Numbered from the stretch's first letter, positions 23,696 through 33,281 are shown. The stretch is DNA of 64,000 nucleotides from Flavobacteriales bacterium (GCA_020635695.1 JACJZH010000010.1:62001-126000), one strand, 5' to 3'. Numbers and translations are program-made. Notes: a model not told the origin generated them from the sequence alone.

Positions 23696-24337
23696 ATGAA
23701 GATCACATCCATTTCCTCCGTGGCCATGGCCGCCCTTCTCCTTGCAGCTTGTGGCGGCGGGGCCGAGCCTGATGCCTCGACCACCCCGGAGACCCCGGAA
23801 ACCGGCAACGCGACCGAAGATCAGTCCTACTACTCCTTGGACACCGACCAAAGCCGGGTGCATTGGAAGGGCGTGATGCTGGGTGTCAAGGAGCACTCCG
23901 GCGACCTGAAGTTCAAGCCGGGCAGCTACGTGGCCCTGTCCGATGGCCGCATCGTGGGTGGTGAACTGATCGTGGACATGAGCACCATGACCGCCACCGA
24001 CGACTGGACCTACACGGAGGACTACAGCCGCGAGAAGCTGGTCGGTCACCTTTCATCCCCGGATTTCTTCGACGTTGCCAACCACGGCGAGGCCAGGTTG
24101 GTACTGGGCACGCAGAAAGGGAACGAGGTGTCCGGAGAGCTTACCGTTCGTGGAAAGACCAATAGCGAGTCGGTGACCGAACTGGAGATCCGTGCAGATG
24201 ACAACGCCATGAAAGGTGTGGCCAAACTGGTCTTCGATCGTCAGAACTACGATGTGACCTGGAGCACGGGTGCACAGGACATGGTCCTTTCCGATGACAT
24301 TGAGCTCACCGCAGAGATCAAGGCATACAAGAAGTGA
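23696..24337 (+). CDS. YceI-family lipoprotein
   Basis: 213 aa. Lipobox LAAC (Cys 19), then a Thr/Glu/Pro-rich linker and a YceI domain from about residue 45 (YSLDTDQSRVHWKGVMLGVKEH, ending ELTAEIKAYKK). YceI proteins are lipocalin-like beta barrels that bind isoprenoid or other hydrophobic ligands. It has its own promoter and terminator, so it is an independent unit inserted between paaH and the rest of the paa genes. Confidence 0.9.
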   Translation: MKITSISSVAMAALLLAACGGGAEPDASTTPETPETGNATEDQSYYSLDTDQSRVHWKGVMLGVKEHSGDLKFKPGSYVALSDGRIVGGELIVDMSTMTATDDWTYTEDYSREKLVGHLSSPDFFDVANHGEARLVLGTQKGNEVSGELTVRGKTNSESVTELEIRADDNAMKGVAKLVFDRQNYDVTWSTGAQDMVLSDDIELTAEIKAYKK

Positions 24338-24359
24338 ACCCGTCGGGTCCAATGATCGG

Positions 24360-24381
24360 AAGGGCGGCTCAGGCCGCCCTT
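24360..24381. terminator. Terminator between YceI and DUF2461 genes
   Basis: Perfect 9-bp stem AAGGGCGGC/GCCGCCCTT with a TCAG loop, followed by CTTCGTTTC. It can serve the plus-strand YceI gene and, as the convergent gene ends at 24389, the minus strand too. Confidence 0.8.
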
Positions 24382-24388
24382 CTTCGTT

Positions 24389-25054
24389 TCAACCCTTGAG
24401 GGAGAACAGGTAGTCGTTCATGGGTCGCATGGCGTCGAAGCGCTCCATGAACAGCTCGGCCAGTTGGGGGGAGGTCACCTTGCCGGCAGGCAGCTGGCTG
24501 AAGTAGTAGAACTGCTTGTTGAACAACAGCGGCTCCCCCTCCGCAGCGGCCTTGAACTCCTTGGGCAGCACCTTGTTCCGCTCCCCACGCACCCCGCCGA
24601 ACAACTCCTTGAACCGCTTGCCTTCGTACAGCTTTCGGAACGCCTTCGGGTCCTTCGCGATCTTGGTGCGGACCTGGTACAAGGTGTCCTTGTCCGGCAT
24701 GTAGTGACCGCCATAGGCCCGCAGGTGCTCGGGCCCCAGTTCGAAGTACATGCCGGGCAGGCCCATGCCCTTCCGCCCACCGGCGGTGATGAGCGCGGAA
24801 CTGTTCAGCTTGTATGGGGTCTTGTCGTTGCTGAAGCGCACATCCCGGTGGATGCGGAAGATCGCCTCCTTCGGGGTGATGCGGTACTGCTTGTCCAGCT
24901 TCCCCATCCGGTCGATGAGCTCCTGCACGAAGGCCTCGAAGGGCTTTTTCACCGAGGTCTCGTAGCGCTTCTTGTTCGCATGGAACCAGTCGCGGTCGTT
25001 GTGGGCAGCGAGGTCCTTGAAGAAGCGTTGGTAGTCGGCGGTGAACCAGGCCAT
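24389..25054 (-). CDS. DUF2461 family protein
   Basis: 221 aa from ATG 25054 (MAWFTADYQRFFKDLAAHND). Matches DUF2461 (TIGR02453): NDRDWFHANKKRYE, FRIHRDVRFSNDKTPYK, GMYFELGPEHLRAYGG. The function of the family is unknown. It is divergent from the alkyltransferase gene with only 34 bp between start codons. Confidence 0.88.
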   Translation of the reverse strand: MAWFTADYQRFFKDLAAHNDRDWFHANKKRYETSVKKPFEAFVQELIDRMGKLDKQYRITPKEAIFRIHRDVRFSNDKTPYKLNSSALITAGGRKGMGLPGMYFELGPEHLRAYGGHYMPDKDTLYQVRTKIAKDPKAFRKLYEGKRFKELFGGVRGERNKVLPKEFKAAAEGEPLLFNKQFYYFSQLPAGKVTSPQLAELFMERFDAMRPMNDYLFSLKG

Positions 25055-25088
25055 GGCGTCCGTAATTTGCCGGTAAGTTAGCCCGACC

Positions 25089-25592
25089 ATGGCCGCCCTG
25101 AAGGAACCCGAGCTCTTCTCCCCTCCCCGTGTCGCTGTGCTGGACAGCCCCCTGGGAAAGCTCTGGCTCGCGGCCGACGCCGGGCTGCTCACCCACCTTT
25201 CCTTCGAGGCGCTGGAAGGCCGCTCAGGCCGGAAGGAGCCCGTGCTGGACGAGGCCCGGCGCCAGTTGGAGCAGTATTTCCGCCGGAAGCGGAAGGCCTT
25301 CGACCTGCCCCTCCAGCGCACGGGCACCCGGTTCCAGCGGCTGGTCTGGGAGCGGATCGCCACCGTGCCCTTCGGCAGCACCACCACCTACGGGACCATC
25401 GGCAAGGCCATCGGGGGAAAGGCCATCCCACGCACGGTGGGGCGTGCATGCGGCGACAACCCGCTGCCCATCGTGGTGCCCTGCCACCGCGTGATCGCGG
25501 CGAACGGGCTGCTCACCGGCTATGTGGGCGGCCTCTGGCGCAAGCGCTGGTTGCTGGAGCACGAAGGGGCCCTGGCGAGGGAACTGTTCTGA
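25089..25592 (+). CDS. ogt: Methylated-DNA--protein-cysteine methyltransferase
   Basis: 167 aa. The suicide-acceptor motif PCHRV has Cys132 (IVVPCHRVIAANG), followed by LTGYVGGLWRKRWLLEHE; the helix-turn-helix segment FGSTTTYGTIGKAIGGK precedes it. The enzyme removes O6-alkyl groups from guanine (and O4-alkylthymine) by irreversible transfer to Cys. The N-terminus is shorter than Ada-C fusions, so this is the stand-alone Ogt type. It ends 29 nt before paaI. Confidence 0.93.
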   Translation: MAALKEPELFSPPRVAVLDSPLGKLWLAADAGLLTHLSFEALEGRSGRKEPVLDEARRQLEQYFRRKRKAFDLPLQRTGTRFQRLVWERIATVPFGSTTTYGTIGKAIGGKAIPRTVGRACGDNPLPIVVPCHRVIAANGLLTGYVGGLWRKRWLLEHEGALARELF

Positions 25593-25607
25593 GCAGCCCT
25601 GAGCCGG

Positions 25608-25615
25608 TACCTTCG
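25608..25615 (+). promoter_or_regulatory. -7 element directly before paaI
   Basis: TACCTTCG, one mismatch to TAnnTTTG, 6 nt before the ATG at 25622; implies a leaderless or nearly leaderless paaI mRNA. Confidence 0.45.
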
Positions 25616-25621
25616 CACCCC

Positions 25622-26056
25622 ATGGACGCTCAGTCCCTCGCCGAGCGGGTGGTGGCCCGCATGTACGACCACGACCCCTTCAGCATCTGGCTGGGCATCG
25701 AGCGGCTGGTGGTGGCCCCGGGGCGCTGCGAACTGCGCATGACCGTCCGCGAGGAGATGCTGAACGGCTTCTCCATCGCCCACGGTGGCATCACCTACAG
25801 CCTGGCCGACAGCTGCCTGGCCTTCGCGGCCAACAGCCACGGCATCCAGAGCGTGAGCGTGGAGACCTCCATCAGCCACACGCGCCCGGTGAAGGCAGGT
25901 GACGTGCTCACGGCCACCAGCGAGGAAATGAGCCTCAGCCGCAGCATCGGCATCTACCACATCACCGTTCGGGACCAGGATGGCCGCACCGTGGCCCTGT
26001 TCAAGGGCACCGTGTACCGCACCGGCAAACCCTGGTTCCCCGACGAACACGCATGA
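25622..26056 (+). CDS. paaI: Hydroxyphenylacetyl-CoA thioesterase PaaI
   Basis: 144 aa hot-dog-fold protein. The active-site segment is NGFSIAHGGITYSLADS (Asn, HGG and Asp positions as in PaaI), followed by SVSVETSISHTRPVKAGD. PaaI hydrolyses dead-end hydroxyphenylacetyl-CoA thioesters and so protects the CoA pool. It is followed by paaJ after a 61-nt spacer containing a low-complexity repeat. Confidence 0.93.
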   Translation: MDAQSLAERVVARMYDHDPFSIWLGIERLVVAPGRCELRMTVREEMLNGFSIAHGGITYSLADSCLAFAANSHGIQSVSVETSISHTRPVKAGDVLTATSEEMSLSRSIGIYHITVRDQDGRTVALFKGTVYRTGKPWFPDEHA

Positions 26057-26075
26057 CCGGTCCCCGACCCGGCCA

Positions 26076-26117
26076 TTTCCACATTCCCTCGTTTCCACAT
26101 TCCCACATTCCCCCTCC
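26076..26117. repeat. TTCCACATTCCC low-complexity repeat before paaJ
   Basis: The word TTTCCACATTCCC occurs twice and CACATTCCC a third time in 42 nt of strongly pyrimidine-biased sequence that runs to the paaJ start codon. Confidence 0.6.
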
Positions 26118-27323
<1,206 letters not shown>

Positions 27324-27349
27324 AGCGACCGCCTTCCGTCCTGGAGTCA

Positions 27350-27357
27350 TAGCTTCG
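27350..27357 (+). promoter_or_regulatory. -7 element for the DUF1801/YdeI gene
   Basis: TAGCTTCG, one mismatch to TAnnTTTG, 20 nt before ATG 27378. Confidence 0.4.
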
Positions 27358-27377
27358 TTCTTCCAACGCACCGCTTC

Positions 27378-27995
27378 ATGCTGGTACAGGAGCAGATCAA
27401 TCAGTACATCGCCGCGCAACCCGAATGGCAGCGCAAGCTGTTGGTGCGCCTACGGCAGCTGGTCCACGCCACCGATCCGGAGATCGAGGAGGTCTGGCGC
27501 TGGAGCGGCCCACACTTCGATCGCAACGGCATCATGGTCGGCATCTTCGCCCACAAGACCTGTGTGAGCGTCTGGTTCCACAAGGGGGCCTTGGTGAAGG
27601 ACCCCAAGCAGCTCTTCGAGGCCGTGGCCAAGGACGAGGACAAGGGCATGCGCGTGTACAAGCTGAAGGAGGGCGACGCGATCGACGAGAAGGGCTTCCA
27701 AGGCCTGATGAAGGAGGCGGTGAAGCTGAACCTGGACGGCGTGAAGCTCCCCGACGCGAAGGGTCCACGCAAGAAGCTGGAGGTCCCCCCTGAACTGGAG
27801 GCCGTGCTCCAGAAGGACGAAATGGCCTGGGACCAGTGGACCCGCTTCAACTACACGCACAAGAAGGAGTACGTGGAGTGGATCACCGACGCGAAGAAGG
27901 AGGAGACGCGCAAGCGCCGCATCGCCCAGGCCTTCCAGATGATCCGCGAGGGCGAAGGCAAGGAGGACAAGTACCGCGAGGCGAAAAAGGCCTGA
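27378..27995 (+). CDS. DUF1801 plus YdeI/OmpD-associated-like protein
   Basis: 205 aa. The N-terminal two thirds read as DUF1801 (EVWRWSGPHFDRNGIMVGIFAHKTCVSVWFHKGA), and the C-terminus as the YdeI/OmpD-associated tail (WDQWTRFNYTHKKEYVEWITDAKKEETRKRRI). Soluble, Lys-rich. Proteins of this type have been linked to stress and bacteriocin tolerance in other bacteria, but no reaction is known. Followed by a strong terminator. Confidence 0.85.
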   Translation: MLVQEQINQYIAAQPEWQRKLLVRLRQLVHATDPEIEEVWRWSGPHFDRNGIMVGIFAHKTCVSVWFHKGALVKDPKQLFEAVAKDEDKGMRVYKLKEGDAIDEKGFQGLMKEAVKLNLDGVKLPDAKGPRKKLEVPPELEAVLQKDEMAWDQWTRFNYTHKKEYVEWITDAKKEETRKRRIAQAFQMIREGEGKEDKYREAKKA

Positions 27996-28018
27996 GCGCC
28001 CCGACATGCACCAACAGA

Positions 28019-28044
28019 AAGGCCGGTCCCTGGGGACCGGCCTT
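28019..28044. terminator. Strong terminator between DUF1801 and rpmE2
   Basis: Arms of 12 nt (AAGGCCGGTCCC/GGGACCGGCCTT) pair perfectly around TG, effectively 11 bp with a 4-nt loop, followed by CTTC. The genes on both sides converge on it. Confidence 0.85.
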
Positions 28045-28067
28045 CTTCATGCCATCGTTGGCGATGC

Positions 28068-28322
28068 TTACTTCTTGTGGCGGGCGTAGCGCTTGTTGAA
28101 CTTGTCCACGCGGCCGGCGGTGTCCACCAGCATCATCTTGCCGGTGTAGAAGGGGTGCGAGGTGTTGGAGATGTCCAGCTTCACCAGCGGGTACTCGTTG
28201 CCGTCCTCCCACTTCACGGTCTCGCTGGACGAGGCGCAGCTGCGGCTCAGGAACATGTGGTCGTTCGACATGTCCTTGAACACCACGAGGCGGTAATTGT
28301 CGGGATGGATGCCCTCTTTCAT
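28068..28322 (-). CDS. rpmE2: Ribosomal protein L31 type B
   Basis: 84 aa from ATG 28322 (MKEGIHPDNYRLVVFKDMS). Type B features: no CxxC zinc pairs (only one Cys, in RSCASS), HPFYTGK and RFNKRYARHKK-like ending (VDKFNKRYARHKK). The protein binds the 50S central protuberance. A near-consensus promoter lies just upstream. Confidence 0.95.
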   Translation of the reverse strand: MKEGIHPDNYRLVVFKDMSNDHMFLSRSCASSSETVKWEDGNEYPLVKLDISNTSHPFYTGKMMLVDTAGRVDKFNKRYARHKK

Positions 28323-28343
28323 GACACTTCGCATTAAGGGCCG

Positions 28344-28374
28344 CAAAGATAGGACGACTTCCCGTCACCACCAA
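28344..28374 (-). promoter_or_regulatory. Promoter of rpmE2
   Basis: Minus strand TTG (28374-28372), 20-nt spacer, TATCTTTG (28351-28344). Both elements are perfect, among the best matches in the window. Predicted start near 28337, leader about 15 nt. Confidence 0.75.
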
Positions 28375-28427
28375 CAACACCTTCAGGCAATGATCGGGGC
28401 CGGTCCGCCGTAATGCCCCCGATCCCG

Positions 28428-28435
28428 CATCTTTG
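28428..28435 (+). promoter_or_regulatory. -7 element directly before the beta-helix lipoprotein gene
   Basis: CATCTTTG, one mismatch to TAnnTTTG, ends 6 nt before a TTG start codon at 28442, so transcription should begin about at the codon itself. Confidence 0.5.
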
Positions 28436-28441
28436 CCCGCC

Positions 28442-29932
28442 TTGAAGTTCCTGCGCGCATCCCTTCTGCTCCTGCTGGCCGTGGCCGTGCTGTCGGCCTG
28501 CCGCAAGGACGAGCAGTTCACCGACGACCCCGGCGCCCGCCTGGAGTTCAGCCGGGACACCGTGCTCTTCGACACCGTCTTCACCACGCTCACCACCTCG
28601 GTCACCAAGCGCTTCACCGTGCGCAACCGCAACGACCAGGCCGTGCGGGTGGACATCGCGCTGGAGGGCGGCTCGCCCAGCCCCTACCGCATCAACGTGG
28701 ACGGCGCCTCGGGCCTCACCTTCAGCCAGGTGGAGATCCTCGGCGGCGACAGCCTCTTCGTGTTCGTGGAAGTGCTGCCCGGACAGGGCGGGGTGAACAC
28801 CCCCTTCATCGTGGAGGACCGCATCCTCTTCAACACCAACGGCAACGAGCAGGAGGTGCTGCTGGTGGCCTGGGGTCAGGACGCCCACATCTTCCGGCCG
28901 GACCGGTCCATCCCCGGGTTCCCGGATTTCAGCATCATCGCCGGGCTGGACGACCAGGGAAACCCCACCTGCGAGACCGTGACCTGGCCCAACGACAAGC
29001 CCTACGTGATCTACGGCTACGCCGTGGTGGACTCCTGCAGCACCCTGCAGATCGACCCGGGCGTGAAGGTCTACTTCCACGGCAGCTCAGGGCTGTGGGT
29101 GTACCGCTACGGCCGCTTGCTGGCCCAGGGCACCGTGGACGACCCGATCATCTTCCAGGGCGACCGGCTGGAACCGGACTACCAGGACCTGCCCGGACAG
29201 TGGGACCGCATCTGGCTGAACGAGGGTGCGGCCGGCCAGGATCATGAACTGGAGCACGTCGAGATCCGCAACTCCTTGATCGGTATCCAGTGCGAGACCT
29301 TCCCGCTGAACCCTCTGGAACCAACGAGTGAAGCGAAGCTGAAGCTGGACAACGCCAAGATCTTCAATGCCTCGCTGGCCGGGATCCTGAGCCGCAACTT
29401 CCGGATCGAGAGCACCAACCTGCTGGTGGCCGACTGCGGCCAGTACTGCGTGGCGCTCACGGGCGGCGGTCAGTACAGCTTCCGGCAGAGCACCTTGGTG
29501 AACTACTGGACCTGGGACATCCGCCAGGACCCGGCCTTCATCCTGACGAACACCTTCCAGGACATCACCGGCACGGTGCAGGTACGCGACGTGGAGGCCA
29601 GCACCTTCGTGAACGGGATGATCTACGGGTTCAACACCAACGAGTTCCTGGTGGAGGTGGACAACGCGGCCAACGTGGACTACACGTTCACCAACTGGCT
29701 GTTCCGCACGGACCAGCCCACCAACGACCCGGTGCACTTCCCGGACCAGGCCTCCATCTACCGGAACCAGGCGCCGGCCTTCGTCTCCATTGGGAGTCAG
29801 GACTTCCACCTGACCGACCAGGACAACGCAGCACGCGATCGCGGGCAGTTCATCCCCGACGCCCTCTTCGACCTGGACGGCAACCTGCGCGACGGCCAGC
29901 CCGACCTGGGCTGCTACGAGTTCGTGCCCTGA
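28442..29932 (+). CDS. Predicted beta-helix outer-membrane lipoprotein
   Basis: 496 aa from TTG 28442 (M)KFLRASLLLLLAVAVLSAC; no ATG is available before the lipobox LSAC. The first 120 residues form an Ig-like domain (LEFSRDTVLFDTVFTTLTTSV; RFTVRNRNDQAVRV). From about 180 onward there are many short repeats of polar turns and hydrophobic strands (VKVYFHGSSGLWVYRYGRL, LEHVEIRNSLIGI, ADCGQYCVAL), as in right-handed parallel beta-helices, ending GNLRDGQPDLGCYEF, the common end of such Bacteroidota proteins. Ligand unknown. Its 3' end overlaps the convergent acyl-CoA reductase by 19 nt. Confidence 0.8.
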   Translation: MKFLRASLLLLLAVAVLSACRKDEQFTDDPGARLEFSRDTVLFDTVFTTLTTSVTKRFTVRNRNDQAVRVDIALEGGSPSPYRINVDGASGLTFSQVEILGGDSLFVFVEVLPGQGGVNTPFIVEDRILFNTNGNEQEVLLVAWGQDAHIFRPDRSIPGFPDFSIIAGLDDQGNPTCETVTWPNDKPYVIYGYAVVDSCSTLQIDPGVKVYFHGSSGLWVYRYGRLLAQGTVDDPIIFQGDRLEPDYQDLPGQWDRIWLNEGAAGQDHELEHVEIRNSLIGIQCETFPLNPLEPTSEAKLKLDNAKIFNASLAGILSRNFRIESTNLLVADCGQYCVALTGGGQYSFRQSTLVNYWTWDIRQDPAFILTNTFQDITGTVQVRDVEASTFVNGMIYGFNTNEFLVEVDNAANVDYTFTNWLFRTDQPTNDPVHFPDQASIYRNQAPAFVSIGSQDFHLTDQDNAARDRGQFIPDALFDLDGNLRDGQPDLGCYEFVP

Positions 29933-31014
29933 TCCAGGCCCTGCAGGAAGGCCAGCGTATCCAACCCATCGGCGTAGTCCGCCGGTCCGGGGAACTGGGA
30001 GCGGCCGAAGGGCACCTGGCCATGGCCCACGATGCACTGCACCTCGTGCGCGCGTTCGGCCAGCACTCGGTCCACCTCCGACCGATCGTTGTAGCGCTCG
30101 TAGTATAGGCTGCCGACCGGGCTCGCCAGGGCGGAGTCCTCCTTCAACAGCAGGAAGCCGTTCTCCAGCAGGTCGGCCCCGTCCAGCAGCCACAAGGCCC
30201 GGTGGTAGTCCAGGTTGTTGGCGTACTTGTTGTGCCCGGCGATGTGCTGCCAGGGGAAGATGGCCCGGAAGAAGCGGTCCAGGTCGAAGTCCTGCGGCAC
30301 ATAGAGCTTGGCCACGTTGCGGCAGCCGAGCCCGAAGTAGCGGAACACGTCCTCGCCCAAGGCCGTCAGCTCGGCCTCCGTTTCGGACCCGTCCAGCACG
30401 GCCACACTGACCCTGTTCCTCCGGATGATATGGGGCAGGTGCTTGAAGTAGTGCTCGAAGTAGCGGGCGGTATTGTTGCTGCCCGTGGCGATGACGGCAT
30501 CCACCTGCCCGAGCGGCTCCTGGGTGAAGGCGACCCGCTCCGTGATCTGCGGCTCGAAACGCGCCAGCAGGTCCACCAAGGCGGGCAGCAGCACGGCATC
30601 CTGAGCGCTGAGCTTCACCCGGGCATCGTGGCCGCTCAGCAGCACGCACAACAGGTCGTGGAAGCCCACCAGCGGCAGGTTACCCGCCAGCACCAGCCCA
30701 ACCGTCCGCGGGTCCACGGTGCCCAGGTCCGGATAGCCGGACAGCCAGTGGCGCAGTCCCTGCGTCTCCAACAGGTGGGCGATGCCGGTCAATGCATGGC
30801 GGACGTTCTCCTGGGAAAACCATCCATTACGCGCCGCCGCCTCTGCTATCGCGCGCTCGAAACGGTCCCGCTCCTCGGCCGTGATCCCCAGCGCGAGCGG
30901 ATCGGTGACCTCGCCGTTCCCCAGGGCACCGAGCACCCGGCCCAGTTGCTCCAACGCAGGGGTCAGGGCGGCGGGCGTTCGAACCTTCGGGGATGCGGGC
31001 GTGTTCCGGGCCAT
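29914..31014 (-). CDS. LuxC-like fatty acyl-CoA reductase
   Basis: 366 aa. Aldehyde-dehydrogenase-like fold of the LuxC family: LVLAGNLPLVGFHDLL, VIATGSNNTARYFEHYF, and the nucleophile Cys in GLGCRNVAKLYVP. LuxC reduces acyl-CoA or acyl-thioesters to aldehydes with NADPH. No luciferase or LuxDE genes are nearby, so a role in alcohol/aldehyde or lipid metabolism is more likely. It is divergent from a ferredoxin gene with a 44-bp spacer, a pairing common in Bacteroidota. Confidence 0.88.
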   Translation of the reverse strand: MARNTPASPKVRTPAALTPALEQLGRVLGALGNGEVTDPLALGITAEERDRFERAIAEAAARNGWFSQENVRHALTGIAHLLETQGLRHWLSGYPDLGTVDPRTVGLVLAGNLPLVGFHDLLCVLLSGHDARVKLSAQDAVLLPALVDLLARFEPQITERVAFTQEPLGQVDAVIATGSNNTARYFEHYFKHLPHIIRRNRVSVAVLDGSETEAELTALGEDVFRYFGLGCRNVAKLYVPQDFDLDRFFRAIFPWQHIAGHNKYANNLDYHRALWLLDGADLLENGFLLLKEDSALASPVGSLYYERYNDRSEVDRVLAERAHEVQCIVGHGQVPFGRSQFPGPADYADGLDTLAFLQGLDQGTNS

Positions 31015-31021
31015 ATCTTCG
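31014..31021 (+). promoter_or_regulatory. -7 element for the ferredoxin gene
   Basis: TATCTTCG, one mismatch to TAnnTTTG, 37 nt before ATG 31059. It lies between the divergent LuxC-like promoter element and start codon, so the two transcripts overlap at their 5' ends. Confidence 0.5.
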
Positions 31022-31039
31022 CGGTCGCAAAAAGGACCT

Positions 31040-31047
31040 CAAAAGTA
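31040..31047 (-). promoter_or_regulatory. -7 element for the LuxC-like gene
   Basis: Minus strand TACTTTTG, a perfect TAnnTTTG, 25 nt before the ATG at 31014. Confidence 0.6.
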
Positions 31048-31058
31048 GACCACGCGCC

Positions 31059-31406
31059 ATGGCCATCACCATCACCGACGAGTGCATCAACTGCGGCGCC
31101 TGCGAACCCGAATGCCCCAACAACGCCATCTACGAGGGTGGCGTGGAGTGGCGCCTTTCCGACGGCACCTCGCTGCACGGCACGCAGCACACACCCATGG
31201 GCAATGACTACGACGCCGACGCCGCGCAGAACCCCGTGGCCATGGACGTCTACTACATCGTCACCGACAAGTGCACCGAGTGCGTGGGCTTCCACGATGA
31301 ACCCCAGTGCGCCGCCGTATGCCCCGTGGACTGCTGCGTGGACGACCCCGACCACCGCGAGAGCCAGGAGCAATTGCTGGCCAAGAAGGAGTTCATGCAT
31401 TTGTAG
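31059..31406 (+). CDS. 2x[4Fe-4S] ferredoxin
   Basis: 115 aa. First cluster motif CINCGACEPECP at residues 9-20; second set CTEC...QCAAVCPVDCC with an insertion, as in Allochromatium-type ferredoxins. A 50-residue insert lies between the clusters. Electron carrier in the cytosol; the divergent acyl-CoA reductase is a possible but unproven partner. Confidence 0.93.
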   Translation: MAITITDECINCGACEPECPNNAIYEGGVEWRLSDGTSLHGTQHTPMGNDYDADAAQNPVAMDVYYIVTDKCTECVGFHDEPQCAAVCPVDCCVDDPDHRESQEQLLAKKEFMHL

Positions 31407-31464
31407 GTTGGAGGTTGGAGGTTGGGACCTGTTCAGCGTTCAGCATTTAGCGTTCAGCATTCCC
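31406..31464. repeat. Low-complexity GGTTGGA and GTTCAGC repeats
   Basis: Right after the ferredoxin stop come three tandem copies of GGTTGGA/G, then four degenerate copies of GTTCAGCATT-like units up to about 31464. They fill most of the spacer to the next gene. Confidence 0.65.
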
Positions 31465-31481
31465 CATCGGTACTTTGCCGC

Positions 31482-32366
31482 ATGCCCCTGCGTTCCCAGA
31501 GCATGCGCTTCCTGGTGCTGACCGCCCTGGTGTGGTTCTCCCCCGGCCTGTGGGCGCAGGGGGAAAGCCTGGGGAACGATGGTCCCCTGGCGCGGGCCGT
31601 GCACCTTGCTGAATCCTTGCGCAATGCGGAGGTGGATGTCGCCCGCGATAGCCTGAACGAGTCCCTGAAGGCCGCCGTGCGTGAGGTGCTGGAGGCCGAT
31701 GGCGCCCTCTCCGCCGACCTTACCGCCCTGCCCCTGAGCCGCGTGGACGCCCCCGACGGCACCTTCCGCCTGATCACCTGGAACGTCCCCTACGCCGACG
31801 GCCACCACGGCTATGAGGGACTGTTGCTGGTGAAGGAACGGCGCGGCACGGCCCTGTACGAGCTGCGCGACCAGACCCGCGGCATCGACCCGCCTGAACT
31901 GGCGGAACTGGGCCCGGAGAAGTGGTTCGGTGCCGTGTACTATGCGGTGGTGCCGGTGAAGCGCGGCGGGAAGACCTGGTACACCCTCCTGGGCTGGAAG
32001 GGCCACAGCCGCGTGCAGACGCACAAGGTGATCGAGGTGCTCAGCTTCCGCGGTGGCAAGCCCCGTTTCGGCGCTCCGCTCTTCGGCGAGGGCCGGTTGA
32101 AGCAGCAGCGCGTGGTGTTCCGCTACGGCTTCCAGGTGACCATGGCGCTGCGTCCCGTGCCCGGTGCGGACCGCATCGTGCTGGACCACCTGAGCCCCTC
32201 ACGCGCCGATCTGGAAGGCCAGTACGCCTTCTACGGCCCCGACCTGAGCTACGACGCCTACCAGTGGGATGGCCGAAGCTGGGTGTTCGAGCGCGACGTG
32301 GACGCCAAGGACCTGGAGCGCAGCGGCAAGCCCTGGAACGCCCCGCCCAAGGCGCCGGGTCCATAG
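31482..32366 (+). CDS. Secreted hypothetical protein
   Basis: 294 aa from ATG 31482 (ATG 31503, MRFLVLTALVWFSPGLWAQ, would start exactly at the signal peptide). After cleavage the protein is mixed alpha/beta with no membrane segment; conserved-looking stretches are FRLITWNVPYADGHHGYEGLLLV and KTWYTLLGWKGHSR. No family recognised. A -7-like TACTTTG sits 4 nt before the first ATG. The gene at 32381 follows 14 nt later. Confidence 0.75.
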   Translation: MPLRSQSMRFLVLTALVWFSPGLWAQGESLGNDGPLARAVHLAESLRNAEVDVARDSLNESLKAAVREVLEADGALSADLTALPLSRVDAPDGTFRLITWNVPYADGHHGYEGLLLVKERRGTALYELRDQTRGIDPPELAELGPEKWFGAVYYAVVPVKRGGKTWYTLLGWKGHSRVQTHKVIEVLSFRGGKPRFGAPLFGEGRLKQQRVVFRYGFQVTMALRPVPGADRIVLDHLSPSRADLEGQYAFYGPDLSYDAYQWDGRSWVFERDVDAKDLERSGKPWNAPPKAPGP

Positions 32367-32380
32367 GCTACCTTGTCCGC

Positions 32381-33277
32381 ATGCGGTGGCTGCTGGCCGT
32401 TCCACTCTTCCTCGGCGGTGCATTCGGGTTGCTGGCCCAGGACCGCGTCTACCTGCTCAACGGGGACACCCTTACCGGGACCATCGGGACGGTCAGACCG
32501 AACAAGGTGTACCTCCAGGCGCTTGAAGCAGGAAGAAGACGCTCCAAGGTCGTCCCGGTCCAGGACATCCGCGCCTATCAACGCGCCGGACATACCCTGG
32601 TGGAGGTCAATGGCAATTCCGCATTCACAGGGATCGACGCGCCCGATCGGTCGCTTGGAGGCAAAGGATGGAGGCTCGGCCTGTCCGGTGGTCACTGCCG
32701 ACGTACTGCAAGGAGCCCCGACGATGTGCTTCCCGAACTCGCCGAGCATTTCAAGGGACTCCGCCCGGGCTGGTACATGCGGGCCACGAGCATTTACATG
32801 ACCAGCCCCAAGTTCGGCATCGGGCTGTTGGCGGACCGGTCCTGGTACCGACATCGGACGGAGGACATCACCCTGACGGATCCTTCCGGGAACACCCTCA
32901 GCGGCCCTTGGGATGAACGGATCGGCATCGACCTGATAGGCCCTGCGGTGGTACTGAGCACGGACCCGGCGAACGGTGGCCCGCACTTCTCGGTATTATT
33001 GTCGGCAGGAGCCACACGGTATGCCAACGATGCCATCATCTTCGACGGACCGGTGAACCTTGAAGGCTGGTCGGTCGGTTTCGCCAGTGAGGTCCAGGTG
33101 CTGTTACCAGTGGGTCGCCGTTCTGCCCTCACTGTGAACGGAGGGTTCTCCGGAGGAGTGGTGAACACGTTCGACCATTCGGGCGCGGAAGGATCCCGTA
33201 CCCAGGTGCTTCCCGGAGGTTCCGGAGAAGGACTTGGAAGGATCACCGCAGGAGTAGGTCTCCTGTTGATGCCTTAG
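32381..33277 (+). CDS. Secreted hypothetical protein, possible outer-membrane barrel
   Basis: 298 aa. Signal peptide 1-19 (MRWLLAVPLFLGGAFGLLA). Residues 20-70 have a DRVYLLNGDTLTG motif seen at the start of many Bacteroidota envelope proteins. The rest alternates hydrophobic and polar residues in strand-like pieces (FSVLLSAGATRYAND, WSVGFASEVQVLLPVG) and ends GRITAGVGLLLMP, compatible with a small beta barrel. Substrate or role unknown. It ends 4 nt before the GNAT gene. Confidence 0.7.
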   Translation: MRWLLAVPLFLGGAFGLLAQDRVYLLNGDTLTGTIGTVRPNKVYLQALEAGRRRSKVVPVQDIRAYQRAGHTLVEVNGNSAFTGIDAPDRSLGGKGWRLGLSGGHCRRTARSPDDVLPELAEHFKGLRPGWYMRATSIYMTSPKFGIGLLADRSWYRHRTEDITLTDPSGNTLSGPWDERIGIDLIGPAVVLSTDPANGGPHFSVLLSAGATRYANDAIIFDGPVNLEGWSVGFASEVQVLLPVGRRSALTVNGGFSGGVVNTFDHSGAEGSRTQVLPGGSGEGLGRITAGVGLLLMP

Positions 33278-33281
33278 GAAC

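Noticed and set aside
28021..28043. Possible attachment or recombination site because of the long perfect palindrome
   Set aside because: It is fully explained as a bidirectional terminator between two convergent genes.
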